Source: Streptoalloteichus hindustanus
Lineage (GTDB): Bacteria; Actinomycetota; Actinomycetes; Mycobacteriales; Pseudonocardiaceae
NCBI RefSeq assembly: GCF_900129375.1
Contig: NZ_FQVN01000017.1
Span: forward strand, 1 to 64,000
DNA: 64,000 bases
Reading direction: 5' to 3'
The translations under genes and the position numbers were made by a program. Below the pieces are notes generated by a model, which was given only the letters and a program-made list of their open reading frames with translations, ran no database searches and was not told where the DNA came from. Of the stretch, positions 24,875 through 33,132 are shown in pieces (position 1 is the first letter of the stretch; every line of letters starts with the position of its first letter).

Positions 24875-25939
24875 ATGTCAGCACCTGTGTCCGCAGCGCA
24901 CCGAGCCGCCTCGGCCATTCCCTACTCCAGCACCGACGCCGACACCTACCTGGCGGAAACGCCTCTTCGGGACCTGACCAAGTCGTTGCCGCTGCGCGTG
25001 CTGTCCGAACAGGACTTCGCGCACTGGCAGACCTACGGCTACGTCGTCGTCAGGTCCGCGATCCCCGCCTCCGCCGCGGCGAACCTGCTGGCCTTCGCCT
25101 GGGAGTTCCAGGGACTCGACCCGAACCGGCCGGAGACCTGGTACCCGGAGCGGGAGTTCCGGTCCGAACTGGACAGGGACCTCCACGTCTACGGCTTCGT
25201 CGAGGCCTACCACCACCAGCTGATCTGGGACAGCCGCCAGACGCGGCGCGTCTACGACGCGTTCGTCGACGTCTGGGACTGCGAGGAGCTCTGGGTCACC
25301 CTGGACCGGCTCAACCTCAACCCGCCCAACGTCGGGAACCGGGACCGCGCCCTGATCCCCCACACCGACACCGGCTTCGACATCGACCTGCACTGGGACG
25401 TGGACAGCACGCTGGACGTGCTGCCGCAACGCGTCCAGGGCCTCATCGCGCTCACCGACACCGAGCCGGACCACGGCGGTTTCCAGTGCGCGCCCGAGCT
25501 GTTCCGCCGCTTCGACGAGTGGAAGGCCGGGCAGCCCGCGGACCGCGACCCGATCCGACCCGCCATCGACCGCGCCGAGTTCCCCGTGGTGCGGCCGGAG
25601 CTCAGGGCGGGCGATCTGCTGATCTGGAACGGTTTGCTGGCGCACGGGGTGGCGCCGAACACCTCGGAGAACGGCGTCCGGTCGGTCCAGTACCTGTCCA
25701 TGATGCCGGCGTTGGAGTCGCACGAGGAGCTCCGGCGGTCGCGGGTCGAGTCGTGGCGCCACCTGCGGACGCCGGAGTGGAACAGGACGCTGCTCGGTGA
25801 CGCGACGAAGCACGAGTCGTTGCGGTACGGCACGGCCGCGTTGACCGACCTGGGCCGCAAGCTCCTGGGGCTCGACTCCTGGAGCGAGCGCGAGTCCGGG
25901 GGCACGAGCGGAGAGCCGGCGTGCGTCGGATCTGCCTGA
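24875..25939 (+). CDS. Phytanoyl-CoA dioxygenase-like Fe(II)/2-oxoglutarate oxygenase
   Basis: This 354-residue PhyH-family protein has a double-stranded beta-helix core: QTYGYVVVRSAIPASAAANL, the iron-binding HxD as ALIPHTDTGFDIDLHWD (~166-175), LTDTEPDHGGFQCAP, and the distal iron His in LLIWNGLLAHGVAPN. It would hydroxylate or otherwise oxidise a small substrate using 2-oxoglutarate and O2. ATG 24875 follows GGAG. It is the first of five closely packed genes; its end overlaps the next gene by 19 bp. The substrate is unknown, but context suggests an amino-acid-derived metabolite. Confidence 0.87.
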   Translation: MSAPVSAAHRAASAIPYSSTDADTYLAETPLRDLTKSLPLRVLSEQDFAHWQTYGYVVVRSAIPASAAANLLAFAWEFQGLDPNRPETWYPEREFRSELDRDLHVYGFVEAYHHQLIWDSRQTRRVYDAFVDVWDCEELWVTLDRLNLNPPNVGNRDRALIPHTDTGFDIDLHWDVDSTLDVLPQRVQGLIALTDTEPDHGGFQCAPELFRRFDEWKAGQPADRDPIRPAIDRAEFPVVRPELRAGDLLIWNGLLAHGVAPNTSENGVRSVQYLSMMPALESHEELRRSRVESWRHLRTPEWNRTLLGDATKHESLRYGTAALTDLGRKLLGLDSWSERESGGTSGEPACVGSA

Positions 25940-27270
25940 CCCTGCCCACGAACCGGGCCTGCGCCGCCACGATCACCGCCCTCGGCGAGGAGGCGGCGTA
26001 CGCGGCCACGCACTTCGGGGTCGAGGTGGTCCTGCTGGTGCTGGACTCGACCGACGAGCGGACGTTCGCCGAGCACGCCAGCGCGATCCACGCCGCGCGC
26101 CGGCCGGAGAACGTGACCGCGCTGCACATGGACGAGGCGGCCCAACGGGCCTTCCTGCGTCAGGTGATCGACGACGCGGACGTCGTCAAACCCGACCTGC
26201 TGCTCGACCTCATGCTGCCGAACGGCGTGTCCTACGGCGCCTGCACCAACCGGGCCTTCCTGATCGCCAGCGCCCTCGGCTGCCGTTCGGTGCACCGCAG
26301 GGACTCCGACAGCCGGTACCAGGTTCTCCACGGCGCCACGGTCTTCCCGATCCACCACGAGCTCACGTCGCTCGGGAGACGGGCGGCCGACGCCGCGGCG
26401 GGTGTGTCCGAGACGGCGCTCGACCCGGCGCACGCGGGCAAACCCGTTGTGATGGTGGGAAGTTCGTTCATCGGCGAGCTGTCGGTGGACATCGGCGAGA
26501 TCGCCCGGCTCAACCCCGAGGTCTACTACGACGTCGTCAGCCTGTGGGCGCCCGGCGAGTGGTCGGACGCCGAGAAGAGACAGCTCGTGGACGAGTCCTT
26601 CACGGGCGCGCGAGCCGAGGTGTTCACCCACGACCGATCGGTTCTGACGCTGGTCGACCCGATGCGCGTGGACATGTGCAACGTCGGTTTCCACCAGATC
26701 CACGAGCAGGTGCCGCTGCCGCCCGCCACGGACACGATCGGCAGCGACTACTTCCTGCTCCACCTGGCGCACGACGCCCAGCTCCCGGGCGTGCTGCACA
26801 ACCGCAACATCGTCAACTTCTACACGCCGGAACGGAAGAACGGCCCGGGCTTCGCCGCCTACCACCTGCGGCTGACCAAGTTCTTCCTGTCCATGTTGTA
26901 CTTCCACGACATCTACCGGCGGATGGCCGAGGCCGGCGAGGCGTTGCTGGACGACCAGCACCGCGTCCGCGCGTCGGTGGTCGCGGAGTTCGCCAGGCGG
27001 AGCACCGGTCTGGCCAAGGACGAGAACGTCCAGCGACTCGAACGCCTCGACCGCGCCTACCGCCGCCTGGGCGGCAGGTACGAAGCCTTCGCCGACTCCC
27101 TGGTCGACCGCCGCGCTGCGCTGCTGCGAGAGGCCGAGCAGGACATCGAGGACTTCGCGCTGCTGATCGACTCCTGGGAGCACCTCGTCGCCCGGAGCGG
27201 AGCGACCGACCTCGCGCGGACATGGCCGTCGCGGCGGCCCGGACAGAGCGATGAGCATGCGACTCGGTAG
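25921..27270 (+). CDS. DUF6271-like protein of unknown function
   Basis: This 449-residue protein begins MRRICLTLPTNRACAATITA, followed by YAATHFGVEVVLLVLDSTDE. That beginning is reminiscent of the nucleotide-sugar-binding start of GT-A folds, but I cannot confirm a glycosyltransferase DxD motif. Later blocks include PDLLLDLMLPNGVSYGACTN, VVMVGSSFIGELSVDIGEIA and a helical C-terminus. From memory the start resembles the uncharacterised actinomycete family DUF6271; this needs a profile check. It overlaps the dioxygenase upstream (19 bp) and the decarboxylase downstream (20 bp), so its function is tied to the operon's pathway. Confidence 0.6.
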   Translation: MRRICLTLPTNRACAATITALGEEAAYAATHFGVEVVLLVLDSTDERTFAEHASAIHAARRPENVTALHMDEAAQRAFLRQVIDDADVVKPDLLLDLMLPNGVSYGACTNRAFLIASALGCRSVHRRDSDSRYQVLHGATVFPIHHELTSLGRRAADAAAGVSETALDPAHAGKPVVMVGSSFIGELSVDIGEIARLNPEVYYDVVSLWAPGEWSDAEKRQLVDESFTGARAEVFTHDRSVLTLVDPMRVDMCNVGFHQIHEQVPLPPATDTIGSDYFLLHLAHDAQLPGVLHNRNIVNFYTPERKNGPGFAAYHLRLTKFFLSMLYFHDIYRRMAEAGEALLDDQHRVRASVVAEFARRSTGLAKDENVQRLERLDRAYRRLGGRYEAFADSLVDRRAALLREAEQDIEDFALLIDSWEHLVARSGATDLARTWPSRRPGQSDEHATR

Positions 27271-28447
27271 CCGGCTGCGGGCCGCCCTGGCAGCGGCCGA
27301 GGAGGACCAGATCGTCCTCGACCTCGCGGGGATCGAGCACCAGTACGAGGCGCTGGCCCGCGAACTGCCGGGCGCCCGCGTCCGGTTCGCGATGAAGGCC
27401 TGTCCGGTGGACGACGTGCTGGCGTGTCTGGCGGGGCGGGGCGCGGGGTTCGACGCCGCCAGCCCCGGTGAGATCAGCCAGGCGCTGGGCGCCGGCGCGT
27501 CGGTCCACGACATCCACTACGGCAACACTGTCAAGTCCGACCAGAACATCGTCGACGCCTACCGGCTCGGCGTGCGCGACTTCGCCACCGACAGCGTCGA
27601 GGACGTGATGGCCATCGCGGCCCACGCGCCCGGTTCCCGGGTGTTCTGCCGGCTGGCCACCACCGGGGCGGGAGCCGTCTGGGGGTTGAGCCGCAAGTGC
27701 GGGTGTTCCGGCGAGGACGCGGTGCGGGTGCTGGACACCGCGCGGCTGCTGGGCCTGACGCCCTCGGGCCTGTCCGTCCACGTCGGCTCCCAGCAGATGA
27801 CGGCGGACGCCTGGCAGGACGCCGTTGACCGCCTCACCGAGGCGCTGGTTGCCCTGCGGGACCGGGGAATCCAGGTGGACCACGTCAACCTGGGCGGCGG
27901 CCTGCCCGCGCTCGGCTACCTCGACCGCTCCGGCCGGCCGCTCGACCCGCCGCTCGACGAGATCTTCGCGACCATCCGGGCGGGCGTCGCGCGGCTCCGC
28001 CAGGTGGCCGGCGCTGACCTGGACATCGTCCTGGAGCCCGGCCGCCACCTGGTGGCCGACCACGGGGCGATCCGGGCGCACGTCGTCCGGATGACCGCCC
28101 GACGCCAGCTCTCCGGCGACCGGGAGCACTGGTTGTACCTGAGCTGCGGGAAGTTCAACGGACTGTACGAAGTGGACCAGGTGCAGTACCGGCTGCTGTT
28201 CCCCGGCCACCACGACGAGGAGCACGTTCCGGCCGTCGTCGCGGGCCCGACCTGCGACAGCGACGACACCTTCGGCGCCGCGCGGTTCCCCGTCCCGGTG
28301 CCCCGGAGTGTGGCGTCCGGCGATCCTGTGTGGATAGTGTCCTGCGGCGCCTACTCCACGAGCTACACGACGGTGGGGTTCAACGGCTTCAGCCCGTTGC
28401 CGCTCAACCTCCTGCCCGGCGAGCACAGGGCGAAAGCCCATGCATGA
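27251..28447 (+). CDS. Fold-type III PLP-dependent decarboxylase (ornithine/DAP decarboxylase family)
   Basis: This 398-residue protein has all the family marks: the PLP lysine in RVRFAMKACPVDDV (~50), AGFDAASPGEI, LSVHVGSQQM, HVNLGGGLPA, the phosphate-binding EPGRHLVADHG, and substrate/active-site motif AGPTCDSDDT with the catalytic Cys. A C-terminal beta barrel follows. It should decarboxylate a basic or dicarboxylic amino acid to an amine. It overlaps the preceding gene by 20 bp and the GNAT gene by 8 bp. It probably supplies the amine scaffold modified by the dioxygenase and acetyltransferase (inference). Confidence 0.9.
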   Translation: MSMRLGSRLRAALAAAEEDQIVLDLAGIEHQYEALARELPGARVRFAMKACPVDDVLACLAGRGAGFDAASPGEISQALGAGASVHDIHYGNTVKSDQNIVDAYRLGVRDFATDSVEDVMAIAAHAPGSRVFCRLATTGAGAVWGLSRKCGCSGEDAVRVLDTARLLGLTPSGLSVHVGSQQMTADAWQDAVDRLTEALVALRDRGIQVDHVNLGGGLPALGYLDRSGRPLDPPLDEIFATIRAGVARLRQVAGADLDIVLEPGRHLVADHGAIRAHVVRMTARRQLSGDREHWLYLSCGKFNGLYEVDQVQYRLLFPGHHDEEHVPAVVAGPTCDSDDTFGAARFPVPVPRSVASGDPVWIVSCGAYSTSYTTVGFNGFSPLPLNLLPGEHRAKAHA

Positions 28448-28988
28448 CACAGCACCCATGCGTACCAAGGTGCCCGTGCGCACCAAGGCGCCCATGCGTG
28501 ACACGGTGCTCACGCGGGAGATCACCGACGACGACTGGGACGCCATCCTCGAACTGGAAAGCGGCGCGTACCAGGAGAGCGGGTTGTCCGAGGGACGCGC
28601 CGCCCTCCAGTCCCGGCACCGGGCCTCGCCGGAGACCTGTTTCGTGCTGGACAGCGACCGAGGCGTGGTGGGTTACGCGTTGGCACTGCCCTATCCGGTG
28701 TGCCGGTTCCCGGATCTGGGCCAGCGCGAGGAAGCCGCCTTCACCTCCCCGAACCTGCACCTGCACGACCTCGTCGTCGCCGAGGAGCTGCGCGGGAAGG
28801 GCCTGGCGACGGTCCTGCTGCGTCGGCTCACCGCGACGGCGCTGGCGCGGACGCACCGCCGGATCTCCCTGGTCGCGGTCGGGGACAGCGAGAAGTTCTG
28901 GTCCGCACACGGGTATCGGCCCCTTCCCGGTGTCGCGGTGCCGAGCGACTACGGCGCGAACGCCGTGTACATGTCCAAGGTGTTGTGA
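28440..28988 (+). CDS. GNAT family N-acetyltransferase
   Basis: This protein has up to 182 residues. The GNAT core includes ITDDDWDAILELESGAYQE, PNLHLHDLVVAEELRGKGLA (acetyl-CoA-binding loop RGKGLA) then TVLLRRLTA, and WSAHGYRPLPGV. The family acetylates amines, fitting the adjacent decarboxylase. The N-terminus holds a threefold 18-bp repeat (PMRTKV-like), each copy with a possible ATG or GTG start, so the true start (28440, 28458 or 28494) is uncertain. ATG 28440 overlaps the decarboxylase stop and allows coupling. Confidence 0.87.
   Translation: MHDTAPMRTKVPVRTKAPMRDTVLTREITDDDWDAILELESGAYQESGLSEGRAALQSRHRASPETCFVLDSDRGVVGYALALPYPVCRFPDLGQREEAAFTSPNLHLHDLVVAEELRGKGLATVLLRRLTATALARTHRRISLVAVGDSEKFWSAHGYRPLPGVAVPSDYGANAVYMSKVL
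28455..28508 (+). repeat. 18-bp tandem repeat, three copies, at the 5' end of the GNAT gene
   Basis: Units start at 28455, 28473 and 28491 (CCCATGCGTACCAAGGTG and two variants), encoding PMRTKV, PVRTKA and PMRDTV. Each unit offers a start codon. Confidence 0.7.
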
Positions 28989-29001
28989 GAAGGCGGTTCC
29001 C

Positions 29002-30183
29002 ATGGTCGGTGTTCGCAACGAGTTCCGCCGCGCCCAGTTGGCGGTGGCGGCGTTGTTCTGCCTGCTCGGCTTCCAGTACGCCACCTGGGCGGCCCGGCTG
29101 CCGGCGCTCAAGACCGGGCTCGACCTGAGCGCGGCCGAGTTGGGCGTGCTCCTGCTGGCCCCCGGCGTGGGCGCGACGGTGTCGTTCCCGCTCGTGGCGA
29201 TGTTGATGAAACGTCTGGGATCGCGGCGGTTGGCGTGCCTGTCCGGCCTCGGGCTCGGCGTCGTCCTGCTGGTGCTCTCGGTGGTGCCGAACTACCCGGC
29301 CGCCCTGGTCGTCATGTTCCTCGACGGCGTCGCCGTCTGCTGCCTGAACGTCGCCATGAACGCGCAGGGGGCCGCCGTCGAGGTCAGGTACGAGCGGACG
29401 ACGATGGCGAAGCTGCACGCCACGTTCAGCGGTGGCACGTTCTGCGCGGCGCTGCTCGCCTCCGCCGTCACCTCGGCGGCGCCGTCGCTGGCCGTGCACT
29501 TCGGCGCGGCCGCCGTGGTTCTGGTGCTGCTGGTCGCCTTCGCGTGGCCCGGACTGCTGACCGAGGACGCGCCGGCCCCGGAGAAGAAGCGCAACGGGCT
29601 GGCGCTGCCGTCCCGCACGACCGTCTGGCTGTGCCTGGCGATGGTGTTCGGCACCGTCACCGAAGGCGCGATGAACGACTGGTCGGCCCTGTACCTGAAG
29701 GACGTGGCCAACGCGTCGTCGGAACTCGCGCCACTGGGCATCGCGGTCGTGTCGGCGATGATGGTGCTGGCCCGGCTGTTCGCCGACAACTGGCGCGCCC
29801 GGTGGGGCGACCGGCCCGTCGTGCTCGCCGGCGCCGCGCTGGCCGCGGTGGGGCTCTCCCTGGCGCTGGCGATCGGTGGCCTCGTCCCCGCGCTGGTCGG
29901 TTTCGCCTGCGTGGGCCTGGGGATGGCCGCCGTCACGCCGTGCCTCTACGTGGGGGCGGCGAAGGAGGGGCCGCACGCGCTGACCCTGGTCGCCGCCATG
30001 GGGACCACGGGGCTGCTCGCCGGCCCGCCGGTGATCGGCTTCGTCTCCGAGGCCACCACGTTGGCGTGGGGCATGGCCGCCGTCGCCCTCTCCGCCGCCC
30101 TGGTCGCCCTGTGCGTCACGCGGATCACCCTCGCGCCCGTCGCGGACGGCGAGCAGGAGCGGAGCGTCGGCGCCGCCTCCTGA
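29002..30183 (+). CDS. MFS transporter (YbjJ/fucose-permease-like), probable exporter
   Basis: This is a 393-residue protein with about twelve membrane segments. It starts RNEFRRAQLAVAALFCLLGF and has PALKTGLDLSAAELGVLLLA, the loop motif MKRLGSRR after segment 2, and AMNAQGAAVEVRYERTTMAK. It belongs to the sugar/drug branch of MFS proteins. ATG 29002 has GAGAAGG upstream, 13 bp after the GNAT stop. As the last gene of the five-gene operon it is the natural exporter or uptake system for the pathway product. Confidence 0.88.
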   Translation: MVGVRNEFRRAQLAVAALFCLLGFQYATWAARLPALKTGLDLSAAELGVLLLAPGVGATVSFPLVAMLMKRLGSRRLACLSGLGLGVVLLVLSVVPNYPAALVVMFLDGVAVCCLNVAMNAQGAAVEVRYERTTMAKLHATFSGGTFCAALLASAVTSAAPSLAVHFGAAAVVLVLLVAFAWPGLLTEDAPAPEKKRNGLALPSRTTVWLCLAMVFGTVTEGAMNDWSALYLKDVANASSELAPLGIAVVSAMMVLARLFADNWRARWGDRPVVLAGAALAAVGLSLALAIGGLVPALVGFACVGLGMAAVTPCLYVGAAKEGPHALTLVAAMGTTGLLAGPPVIGFVSEATTLAWGMAAVALSAALVALCVTRITLAPVADGEQERSVGAAS

Positions 30184-30216
30184 CCGTCTGTCCTCTGTGG
30201 ACTGTCAGGGCTGGTG

Positions 30217-31287
30217 TCACTCCGCGGCGCAGCTCAGATCCGCCAGGTGCTCGGCGAACTGCCGCCACGCCTCCGCGCACTGCTGCGCGGCCTGGGCGAC
30301 GGTGGGGGCGCAGTGCGCCGGCACGGCGGAGGCGAACTGGCTCCAGTCGTCCATGGCGATGGAGTGCGCGTCGAGCAGGCGGAGCATTCTGCGGCCGGCT
30401 TCGGAGAACCGCAGCGAGGGGTCGTTCTTGAGGACCCGCATGGCCAACGAGAGGTCCGTGGCGCCCGGCGGTTCCGACGCCACCGTCGGAACCGCCCGCT
30501 CGGGCTGACGGTCGTTCGACGGCGGGTTGATCGGGCTTCGCCGGGCCGGAATGGCGTTCTCGGCCCGACGGTCGGCTCCGGACTGCTGCTGCCGTGGCGG
30601 GATCGGGTCCTCGCCCCGGCGCAGGCGGTCGCGCACATCCCGGACCGTCGCCGGGGCGATCCCGGCCTCGTGGGCGATCTCGCGCAGCGAGGCGTGCGGC
30701 TTCGCCGCGATGAGGGCGCTGGCCCGTCGCCTGCCCTCCGCCCCGTTGCTCGGCCTGACCCGGCCGTCGCGTCCGGTCCGGGCACTCGTCGGCGCCGCCG
30801 CCGGGCTGGAGCGGCGGATCGCCGCGACCGTCTTGTCGGACAGGCCGGCCACCGCGGCGATCGCCCGGTTCGACCAGTGCGGGTGGGAGCGCGCGATCCG
30901 GACGACAGCGGCGATCCGGTCGGCGCGCGACAGCGGCAGCCCGTGCCGGGCGTTGAGCCTGACCGCCAGGACGAACGCTTCCTCGGCGTCGCCGTCGAAG
31001 AAGATGACCTCGATCTGCTCCTCGCCGCGGCTCCGCGCCGCCAACAGCCGGTGCATGCCGTCGACGACCCGCATGGTCCGGCGGTGGACGACGATCGGGG
31101 GGAGCGGCGTCCCGGCCTCGGCCAGCGCGCGGACGTGCGCCGCGTTCTCGCCCCCGCGCCGAGGGGAGTCCGAGCCGCGGATGACGTTGGTCGACACCAG
31201 CACCGCCGGGTTCGCGCCCAGCTCGCGGTCGGGGGTCACCGGGTCCTCGGTCCCGTCCCGATCCAAGTCCGCAGCCCTTCGACTCAT
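30217..31287 (-). CDS. StrR-like ParB/sulfiredoxin-fold cluster regulator
   Basis: This is a 356-residue protein. The N-terminal ParB-like domain (NVIRGSDSPRRGGENAAHVR, ALAEAGTPLPPIVVHRRTMR then VVDGMHRLLAA, LAVRLNARHGLPLSRADR) is the layout of StrR/NovG-type pathway activators. Two further helix-turn-helix-like regions (WSNRAIAAVAGLSDKTVAAI; ASLREIAHEAGIAPATVRDV) and a helical tail follow. StrR proteins activate antibiotic operons by binding inverted repeats with GTTCGA-type arms. It is convergent with the MFS gene (33 bp apart), so it is the probable cluster-situated activator of the operon at 24875. Confidence 0.88.
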   Translation of the reverse strand: MSRRAADLDRDGTEDPVTPDRELGANPAVLVSTNVIRGSDSPRRGGENAAHVRALAEAGTPLPPIVVHRRTMRVVDGMHRLLAARSRGEEQIEVIFFDGDAEEAFVLAVRLNARHGLPLSRADRIAAVVRIARSHPHWSNRAIAAVAGLSDKTVAAIRRSSPAAAPTSARTGRDGRVRPSNGAEGRRRASALIAAKPHASLREIAHEAGIAPATVRDVRDRLRRGEDPIPPRQQQSGADRRAENAIPARRSPINPPSNDRQPERAVPTVASEPPGATDLSLAMRVLKNDPSLRFSEAGRRMLRLLDAHSIAMDDWSQFASAVPAHCAPTVAQAAQQCAEAWRQFAEHLADLSCAAE

Positions 31288-32184
31288 ACCGCATGCCCTC
31301 CCGTGACAGGCGCCCGGCGGAGGCGCCTCGCCAGACCCCGCACGACCATTTCGGGGTGTTCCGCGCCCGCCAGGAGGAACGCGGAGAACAACCGAAACGG
31401 ATTTCGGGTCCAGTGGCGTCGTGCTGAGAAGCCCGACCGGAATCCCGGCTACGGTGGTGACAGGCCCACTACGACAACCGGACGCGTGCGTGTGGTCCGA
31501 ACGTCAAAGCCATCCCCACTACGGCCGACCTTCGTCTGACTGCTCATTCACCTGGTAGGGCGAATCTAAGCAAGAAGGCGGTGATTGGTCTAGGCCAACC
31601 ATCTTTCCACGGTCGACTGCTGGACGCCGCCGCCGATCGGCTGGCCGACTCGAACGCACCCGGTTGAAGGTCGCTGCATTTTACATGCCATGTCAACAGG
31701 TATTTGACCAGCCATCTCCCACGCAGTGAGCCTTGCCCAGGGTTGTCAATGCCTGTCGGCCAAGCCGAGTCGGTCCGGAGAGCTCCCTCCAGGCCTCGGT
31801 GTTTCCGGCCCTTCCGCCGGGCAGGCGGCAGTGCTCGCCGAATCGACGCGCCGAACAAGCACCACCCGCCCGATGGGCTCTTTCGATCGTGCGGCAACTT
31901 CCGATACCTGCCCGAAGGTGCCGCGCGGCTGCCCGAAGGTGCGAATCGGAGCCGCCGGTTTCACCCGCGACAGGCGAATGGCAAATGATTGTGGTTGGTC
32001 CGATTCACGTTCGCTGTCCCGATTTCGCGGAACGCCGGGGCCGAGCCGTGGGACACGCGCCGCCCGGCAACTGGCCGACCCGCGTCCGTCATGACGTCGT
32101 CGGCACGGGAACGATCGCCGTGCGCGGCACGTCGGACGCGGGGACACGCCGCAGCGTGTGATCAAGCCCCGGAAGGAATCCCCT
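31288..32184. other. Long gene-poor region upstream of the StrR-like regulator
   Basis: About 900 bp without a supported gene and with lower GC than average. Overlapping plus-strand frames from ~31704 are mutual shadows. It contains a GTCGACTG (31614-31621) and a GACTCGAAC (31647-31655) resembling loose StrR half-sites, and two direct repeats (31910-31943). It should carry promoters for the leftward regulator and the rightward acidic protein. Confidence 0.45.
31910..31943. repeat. Direct repeat TGCCCGAAGGTGC, two copies 21 bp apart
   Basis: Exact 13-bp copies at 31910-31922 and 31931-31943 put two sites on the same helix face (two turns). They lie ~240 bp upstream of the acidic protein gene and look like an activator-binding site. 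Confidence 0.4.
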
Positions 32185-33069
32185 GTGAACGACGACTGGC
32201 CAGAGACGGTGCGCGGCTGGGAACTCGCCCGGCACGGCCACATCGAGAACTACCGCAGGCGACTGGCCAACAACGTCACGGTCATCGCGATCTGGGAGAA
32301 CAAGCCCGGCACCGGCACGGTGGAGGCCCGCGTCGAGACCTCGGGGCTCGGACGGACGCTGACCCGCAGTCGCACGGAGTTCCGGGACAAGGAGGCGTTC
32401 TGGACCGCCGCGCACTGCGTGGTCGAGATGGCCGCGAACCTGCCCTCGCTGGGCGCGGGCCACGAGAGTCCGGCCGACTCCGCCCTGTGCGGGGAGGTCG
32501 CCGGGAACGTCGAGGCCGAACCCGGCACCGGCGGCGCCCCGGAGGCGGAGCTGACGTTCACCCTGGTCAACGGTCGCACGGTGACGCTGATCCTCTCCGA
32601 CGACCAGGCGTTCGACCTGACCTCGCGGATCTACAGCCTCGACAAGCACGTGTGGTCCGAGCAGCGCGACGAGTTCGAGGACGACGAAGAAGGCGGGGAA
32701 GACGGGGACGAGTTCGAGGACGGGGAAGAAGAAGCCGACGCCGGTGATGCCGACGATGCTCCGGGCGACGCCGGTGTCGGGGGCGTCGAGGCGCCCGACG
32801 TCAGCGATGTCCAGGCTGGTCCGGACACCGGCCATGACGTGGTCACGCTTCTGGACGCCCGGTTCGGGGTCACCGAGGACCACCTCATGGCGCACGTCGA
32901 CTGGTCCGCCCTGATCGTCGTCGGCGAACCCGCCGTGAGCTCCTTGATCGAGCGGGGTGAGGAACTGACCACGGCGTTGCGGCCGCGCTGGTACCCGGCT
33001 GTCCTGGACCGGCCCGGCGAGCAGTGGGTTGTTCTGCGCCGCGCCAACATGTTCTCCCACCCGGAGTAG
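32185..33069 (+). CDS. Acidic hypothetical protein with central Asp/Glu-rich linker
   Basis: This is a 294-residue protein from GTG 32185, chosen because GGAAGGAA precedes it. Residues ~1-150 form a mixed domain (WPETVRGWELARHGHIENYR, NVTVIAIWENKPGTGTVEAR, AELTFTLVNGRTVTLILSDD). Residues ~165-200 are almost entirely Glu/Asp/Gly. The end is a compact domain (VVTLLDARFGVTEDHLMAHV to WYPAVLDRPGEQWVVLRRAN). I do not recognise the family; the layout recalls small regulatory or chaperone-like actinomycete proteins. It has no signal peptide. A strong terminator follows. Confidence 0.7.
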   Translation: MNDDWPETVRGWELARHGHIENYRRRLANNVTVIAIWENKPGTGTVEARVETSGLGRTLTRSRTEFRDKEAFWTAAHCVVEMAANLPSLGAGHESPADSALCGEVAGNVEAEPGTGGAPEAELTFTLVNGRTVTLILSDDQAFDLTSRIYSLDKHVWSEQRDEFEDDEEGGEDGDEFEDGEEEADAGDADDAPGDAGVGGVEAPDVSDVQAGPDTGHDVVTLLDARFGVTEDHLMAHVDWSALIVVGEPAVSSLIERGEELTTALRPRWYPAVLDRPGEQWVVLRRANMFSHPE

Positions 33070-33078
33070 CCAGCGGAA

Positions 33079-33125
33079 CGACATCGGCGGTGACTGTCCG
33101 ATTTGGATAGTCACCGCCGATGTCG
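33079..33125. terminator. Bidirectional terminator
   Basis: Perfect 17-bp arms (CGACATCGGCGGTGACT at 33079-33095, complement at 33109-33125) with a 13-nt loop lie between the convergent acidic protein and chitinase genes. Confidence 0.88.
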
Positions 33126-33132
33126 TGGTGGA

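Noticed and set aside
31614-31655. StrR-type inverted binding site upstream of the StrR-like gene
   Set aside because: The half-sites GTCGACTG and GACTCGAAC are present, but their spacing is far larger than the usual 11 bp, so I only mention them as loose resemblance.
31704-32161. Overlapping short frames in the gene-poor region
   Set aside because: They occupy all three forward frames over the same bases, have no translation signals and no motifs.
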